DNA of 31,381 bases. It comes from a virus. Position numbers and translations under genes: made by a program. How positions within the stretch are numbered: the stretch's first letter is position 1; every line of letters starts with the position of its first letter. Location of the stretch: positions 1 through 31,381 of IMG/VR virus record IMGVR_UViG_3300046750_000394; one strand, written 5' to 3'. The notes below the pieces were generated by a model, which was given only the letters and a program-made list of their open reading frames with translations, was not told the origin of the DNA and ran no database searches. Shown piece after piece: positions 27,848 through 31,381 of this stretch.

Positions 27848-30583
27848 CTAGGTTTCACCTAAGTGCCTTGCGTCTGTCATTTTGTCGTCAGAATCAATAA
27901 TATAACCATTACTATCGTAAGATAGGCTAGTATCTGGGTCATGTATATGGCGTTTCATTCTGCTCTGTAATCCCATGCTTTTAGGATATACTGGGTTTGT
28001 GGTAGTTCCAGAATTATCTGCAAAGCCTTGCCCTATGATTAAATAAATAGGTGCTTCTACGATTTGTACCCTTAAATTAGATATTACTATATTTTCGCCC
28101 TCTTGTATCTTAAAGGTTATATCTTTTAAATAATTACCATTGTTAGGTAAATAAAACTCTTTAGAGAAGCTACCAAGCCTATCTATTACTGTCGTACCAT
28201 TTGTGGGTGTCCATCTGCCACCACCAGAGCTACTTTGTGCTGGTATTATCTCTATTGTATTATCGGTATATAATTTATACTCAGATAAATACCAAACATC
28301 GTTAGCCTCAGAAGATACTGTAACTGGCACGCCATCTGCCTTGTACTGATCTAATACAGTTATAAACCTAGTTATATTATTTGGCTTGTCTATAAGTTCA
28401 CCATATAACTTGCCATAAGTTAAGGTGGCAGTAGTCCAAGCCCCACCAACTATTTGCACGCCAGTACCAGAGTAAGATATTTCCTCACCTTGTGCAGTCC
28501 TTTGTGTACCAATATGGAAATAGTTGCCCACCAAAGGGTGACCAGTTGGTACATAGTAAGTAAATTCTATTTTACCACTTGTGCTTGTTTTATAAGCACT
28601 AACACTTAGCCCTATTTGTGGCGTACATTTTTGTAGGTTTTTTATTTCTACTACATTGCTTTTACCAAAGGCACTAGCTATCCTACCTACGCTTAATTTA
28701 GAGCTAGACTGGTTAGGAAATAATCCATCGTCATTTACAGTAAAATCACTTGTCTCTACTAATCTTTTCACAAAGGTTTCTAAGTTACCAGAAACTCTTA
28801 CTTTAGTTAATGCAGTTTCTTTAGCTTTTAAAGCACTAGGTAGCGAGCAAACTGCAACCACTTGCTTAGGGTTATACGAAACACTAGGATTTATCGCAGT
28901 AACAGTTGTGGCATCTACTGATAGGGTTCTAGTGCTACTATCCCAGTTAAAAGAATTAGCAGTAGATAATTTATTAAAAGTACCCTCGTAAAAATCTCCA
29001 AAGGTTGGTATATCTGTGTCACAATCAAAGGTATAATCTTCTATCTTAATACCCTTTGTGGTTAAATCCTTATCAGACCAGCCCTCGATAAATGAGCTAA
29101 AATATTTTTTTCCATTTTTGAAACTACTAGCGATTCTATCAAAGTTGCTAACTCTATTAACTTCAAAATTATTATCCTCTGGCTTCTTAGGCTCTGCATT
29201 AAGATTGTTTTTATCGCTAGTTGGTAAGCCAATGTTTATTGTGCCTTGGTCTGCTGGTATGTATCCTATCTTATGATAAGCATTATCTTTAGGTGGTGCT
29301 ACTTGCCAGTACCATTCGTTAAAATAATCCCTCATGTAGTTAGTCATAAATACTAACTGCTTTGGGAAAGTTAGCCACCAGTTCTTTAATGAGTTATCGC
29401 ACTCTCTTACCTCATACTTTTCTGGTTCTTCTATAATATCTAAAAATTCAAGCTCACAGCCAACCCAGCCAGTCGTAGGTGTTGGTGAATTTTGCTGGTA
29501 TCTGCTGGCTACCCTAAAAATAAGTGTATCTGCACTATAAAAGTTTAAACTCTTATCTATATTAGCCTCTAAGTAAGTAGAGCTATGGTTATATCTTACA
29601 GCACCACTATTTATATTGTTTTCCCCAGAAAATTGTATTTTAGCTGTACTATTAAAAGTGCCATAAGTTCTACCATCTCCATTATTAGAGCCATTTAAGC
29701 ACCTCATTCTAAATCTAATTTTATTTTTGATTGTAGGATTAATTGAGCTAGTCGTATATGCACCTTTTTTTAAGCCTTTTATAACTATACCTATGGAATA
29801 AGGTTGCTGGGTTGCGTTAGCTCTATATACGCCCATTCTTAAAACTCTTTTACCACCAATAGTAGTCCAGTCACAAAAGCTATCTGTAACATTGTTGCCA
29901 AGTACGGCTTTCTTTACTTGGTAGTCGTTTCTTACTTGGTCTCTATTGGTGTTATCAGCTAGGGTTAAAGTATTAGGTATAGTTTTGTAGCTAGATGTTA
30001 AATTTGGAAAATCTTTAAAGTGTGGTAATACATTCTTTTCATTGTAAGTCTGCAATGGGTTCATGAACATACTAGACTGATCGCCATAAGTTTTGGCGTG
30101 CATTGCTATAACGCCCTTACTGTACCTATCTATTAATATGCCACACTCTATTTTATCTGCCTCTGATTTGCTTTTAACTACCTTAACACTTGTGATATAT
30201 CCAAATAAATGCCCCTCTTGCCCAAAGTTACCTTGGGCGTATATTTTCATACCAGCACTAGGTATCTCTGGTGCTGATTCGCCATAGTTTCTTTTATTGG
30301 CTGTGATACCTTGGAAAACTAATCTAAACCAGATATTATTAAATACTGGTGGGTTAAATCTAAAAGTAATATCAGTTGGTCTTTTTAGTGTAATTGTCCC
30401 AGTCATTTTCTCACTAGCCAACCTTATCTGGAAATCGCTAGGGTCGCCAAACTCATCGTAACGCTGGATAAGCCTTGTAGCCTTTCTAGGTAAGTCTATT
30501 GATTCTGGCGTATATTCTTTACCCTCAATATTTACCTTATATAGACCTAAGGGGAAATCGTAACTGCCACTAGGTAAGCTCAT
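27848..30583 (-). CDS. Large tail protein with N-terminal tail-tube domain (911 aa)
   Basis: Residues 1-155 match the tail tube protein (27403-27774): both start MSLPxGxxDFPLG, then TRxIxRxDExGDxSDxQIR, xEKxTGTxTLxR and end in ExGxLxDxY, with a 30-residue insertion in this copy. The remaining 750 residues are Asn/Ser/Thr/Tyr-rich beta sequence with motifs such as VLRMGVYRANATQQPYSIGI, ending in MGLQSRMKRHIHDPDTSLSY. The gene lies between tail terminator and tube, where a tube-tip, distal ring or tube-displayed fibre gene could be. I infer that it copolymerises with, or caps, the tube and carries the large domain outwards; no enzyme motif is recognised. Confidence 0.65.
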   Translation of the reverse strand: MSLPSGSYDFPLGLYKVNIEGKEYTPESIDLPRKATRLIQRYDEFGDPSDFQIRLASEKMTGTITLKRPTDITFRFNPPVFNNIWFRLVFQGITANKRNYGESAPEIPSAGMKIYAQGNFGQEGHLFGYITSVKVVKSKSEADKIECGILIDRYSKGVIAMHAKTYGDQSSMFMNPLQTYNEKNVLPHFKDFPNLTSSYKTIPNTLTLADNTNRDQVRNDYQVKKAVLGNNVTDSFCDWTTIGGKRVLRMGVYRANATQQPYSIGIVIKGLKKGAYTTSSINPTIKNKIRFRMRCLNGSNNGDGRTYGTFNSTAKIQFSGENNINSGAVRYNHSSTYLEANIDKSLNFYSADTLIFRVASRYQQNSPTPTTGWVGCELEFLDIIEEPEKYEVRECDNSLKNWWLTFPKQLVFMTNYMRDYFNEWYWQVAPPKDNAYHKIGYIPADQGTINIGLPTSDKNNLNAEPKKPEDNNFEVNRVSNFDRIASSFKNGKKYFSSFIEGWSDKDLTTKGIKIEDYTFDCDTDIPTFGDFYEGTFNKLSTANSFNWDSSTRTLSVDATTVTAINPSVSYNPKQVVAVCSLPSALKAKETALTKVRVSGNLETFVKRLVETSDFTVNDDGLFPNQSSSKLSVGRIASAFGKSNVVEIKNLQKCTPQIGLSVSAYKTSTSGKIEFTYYVPTGHPLVGNYFHIGTQRTAQGEEISYSGTGVQIVGGAWTTATLTYGKLYGELIDKPNNITRFITVLDQYKADGVPVTVSSEANDVWYLSEYKLYTDNTIEIIPAQSSSGGGRWTPTNGTTVIDRLGSFSKEFYLPNNGNYLKDITFKIQEGENIVISNLRVQIVEAPIYLIIGQGFADNSGTTTNPVYPKSMGLQSRMKRHIHDPDTSLSYDSNGYIIDSDDKMTDARHLGET

Positions 30584-31074
30584 TAGTCAGCTAGTACAAT
30601 AAATTGTATAGAATAGTTCAATACTGTTACACGATCGTCCTCATCTTTTGAACGCTCAGTACCAGCTGGCATTATCTTAACAACTTTTACTGGCTCATCG
30701 TCAAAAGCATTAACCACAGCTGTGGCTGATCCATCTAATGTAGATCGCACAATAGTAAGCATATAATCATGAAAGCTAGATACTGTACTAGAAGCAGAGC
30801 TAGGGTCATTTGGTGGCGTTGTATCGTCTAATCTGCCAGTAGATACTTCAAATGATAAGTCAGCCTCATAGTGGTCATATTCGCCATCAGCGTTAGTACG
30901 CTCGTCACTAATTGGTGAGCCTATGGTAGCTTCTATATAAATATAATTAGCTGGAGTTTCAGCACTTGGCTGGTCAGATATTAAATAATTTATATTAGTT
31001 GAATCTACGCTATTTAAAGCCTCTTTAAAACCCTTTTCTATCTCATTCTCAAATGCGTATGTAACGAGTGCCAT
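30583..31074 (-). CDS. Tail terminator protein (lambda gpU-like)
   Basis: 163 aa, starting MALVTYAFENEIEKGFKEAL, then an alternating alpha/beta pattern (YIYIEATIGSPISDERTNAD, HYEADLSFEVSTGRL, FHDYMLTIVRSTLDG, VTVLNYSIQFIVLAD) typical of tail terminators, which cap the tube and fix tail length before joining to the head. Position between the Z-like and the tube-related genes equals lambda U. The stop overlaps the next start (TAATG). A TTGACAC motif lies exactly 13 nt before the ATG. Confidence 0.72.
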   Translation of the reverse strand: MALVTYAFENEIEKGFKEALNSVDSTNINYLISDQPSAETPANYIYIEATIGSPISDERTNADGEYDHYEADLSFEVSTGRLDDTTPPNDPSSASSTVSSFHDYMLTIVRSTLDGSATAVVNAFDDEPVKVVKIMPAGTERSKDEDDRVTVLNYSIQFIVLAD

Positions 31075-31087
31075 AGTAATTGTTATC

Positions 31088-31094
31088 GTGTCAA
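31088..31094 (-). promoter_or_regulatory. TTGACAC motif 13 nt before the tail terminator gene
   Basis: Minus-strand TTGACACGATAACAATTACT is followed directly by the ATG at 31074. It stands six bases after the TAA of the tail completion gene. Confidence 0.5.
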
Positions 31095-31098
31095 AACA

Positions 31099-31381
31099 TT
31101 ACCCCAGCTTAGCCTTTTTAATCATACGCCTATAATCGCTTCTTAGCTTCTTCTGAGCCATTTGCAATCGTCTGCGTGTAAAACCACCTATCTTATTCGT
31201 AACATACTGTAAGCCCTTAGCAGAAGCCTTTACAGTAATAGAGTAGCCTTTAGTTGTATTGCTAGTTACCTTTGTATTAACTTTAGCAAAGTGTTTTGAA
31301 ATCCATTTTGAAACTCTCTTTTTAGGGTTTAGCTTTACGACAGCTTTAGCAAATGTAGCCTTAGCTATCCCCAAGTCCTCT
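31099..31381 (-). CDS. Tail completion protein (gpZ-like), C-terminal part; continues from position 1-636
   Basis: This is the 3' end of the gene that starts at 636. The stretch 31255-31381 repeats bases 1-127, so only 31099-31254 (51 codons plus stop) adds new sequence. The added part is very basic (GFTRRRLQMAQKKLRSDYRR, MIKKAKLG). An internal ATG-like start at 31374 is not a real start: the frame is open upstream once the ends are joined. Confidence 0.75.
   Translation of the reverse strand, partial: EDLGIAKATFAKAVVKLNPKKRVSKWISKHFAKVNTKVTSNTTKGYSITVKASAKGLQYVTNKIGGFTRRRLQMAQKKLRSDYRRMIKKAKLG
31255..31381. repeat. Right copy of the 127-bp terminal direct repeat
   Basis: Identical to 1-127; it marks the closure of the circular map. 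See the left copy. Confidence 0.95.

Noticed and set aside
27333-31094. Reading the TTGACAC sites as ordinary sigma70 -35 boxes
   Set aside because: At 27333 and 31088 (and 966) the start codon is 13 nt away, so a transcript would begin inside the gene; only the 12110 site fits a standard spacing.
1-31381. CRISPR array, insertion sequence, integrase or repressor
   Set aside because: No regularly spaced direct repeats of the right length, no transposase or recombinase motifs, and no cI-like gene with divergent promoters were found.

Overview
The window is almost certainly one complete genome of a tailed bacteriophage (Caudoviricetes) with a long non-contractile tail. The first 127 bases (1-127) are repeated exactly as the last 127 (31255-31381). 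Joined there, the molecule is a circular map of 31,254 bp, and one gene (tail completion, 636 down to 1, then 31254 down to 31099) is restored across the join. The sequence is AT-rich. I see no integrase, repressor, tRNA gene, CRISPR array, insertion sequence, RNA polymerase or family A/B DNA polymerase. The host cannot be fixed from sequence alone. Most genes lack a clear Shine-Dalgarno and start after A/T-rich leaders, as in some Bacteroidota, but several promoters look sigma70-like.

Every confident gene is on the minus strand, so transcription runs from high to low coordinates. The one exception is a 51-codon coiled-coil ORF on the plus strand (7762-7917), which has its own terminator. In transcription order the map runs as follows. 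(1) Packaging and head, 10356 to 1157: TerS, GpA-type TerL, a small unknown gene, a tiny ORF, a secreted lysozyme-like protein, a gpW-like connector, lambda-type portal, a 33-aa ORF, a 100-aa decoration-like protein, a 347-aa possible head fibre, a ClpP-type head protease/scaffold fusion, major capsid protein, and a strong terminator. (2) Connector and tail, 952 to 1 and then 31254 to 22232: FII-like joiner, Z-like tail completion protein, U-like terminator, a 911-aa protein carrying a tail-tube domain, tail tube with its own SD and terminator, tail chaperone candidate, tape measure, two tail-tip candidates and two membrane proteins (holin candidates). (3) Replication, recombination and nucleotide metabolism, 22208 to 13434: PD-(D/E)XK nuclease, Sak4-like ATPase, DUF669-type ssDNA-binding protein, HTH-metallophosphoesterase, adenine methyltransferase, dNMP kinase, primase-polymerase/helicase and a PAPS-reductase-like protein. 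(4) An iteron-like repeat array (13287-13433), which I read as a candidate replication origin. (5) Small early or accessory genes, 13143 to 10592, with sigma70-like promoters and a RusA-like resolvase, leading back to TerS.

Head and tail gene order is lambda-like (A-W-B-C-E-FII-Z-U-V-G-H). The recombination set (nuclease, Sak4, SSB-like, RusA) would serve replication and repair. Replication itself probably relies on the host polymerase plus the phage primase-helicase. The unexplained features that stand out are a TTGACAC(GC) motif repeated at gene starts, in three cases exactly 13 nt before the start codon; a perfect palindrome of that motif before terminase; the iteron array; the antisense coiled-coil gene; and the tube-domain duplication.
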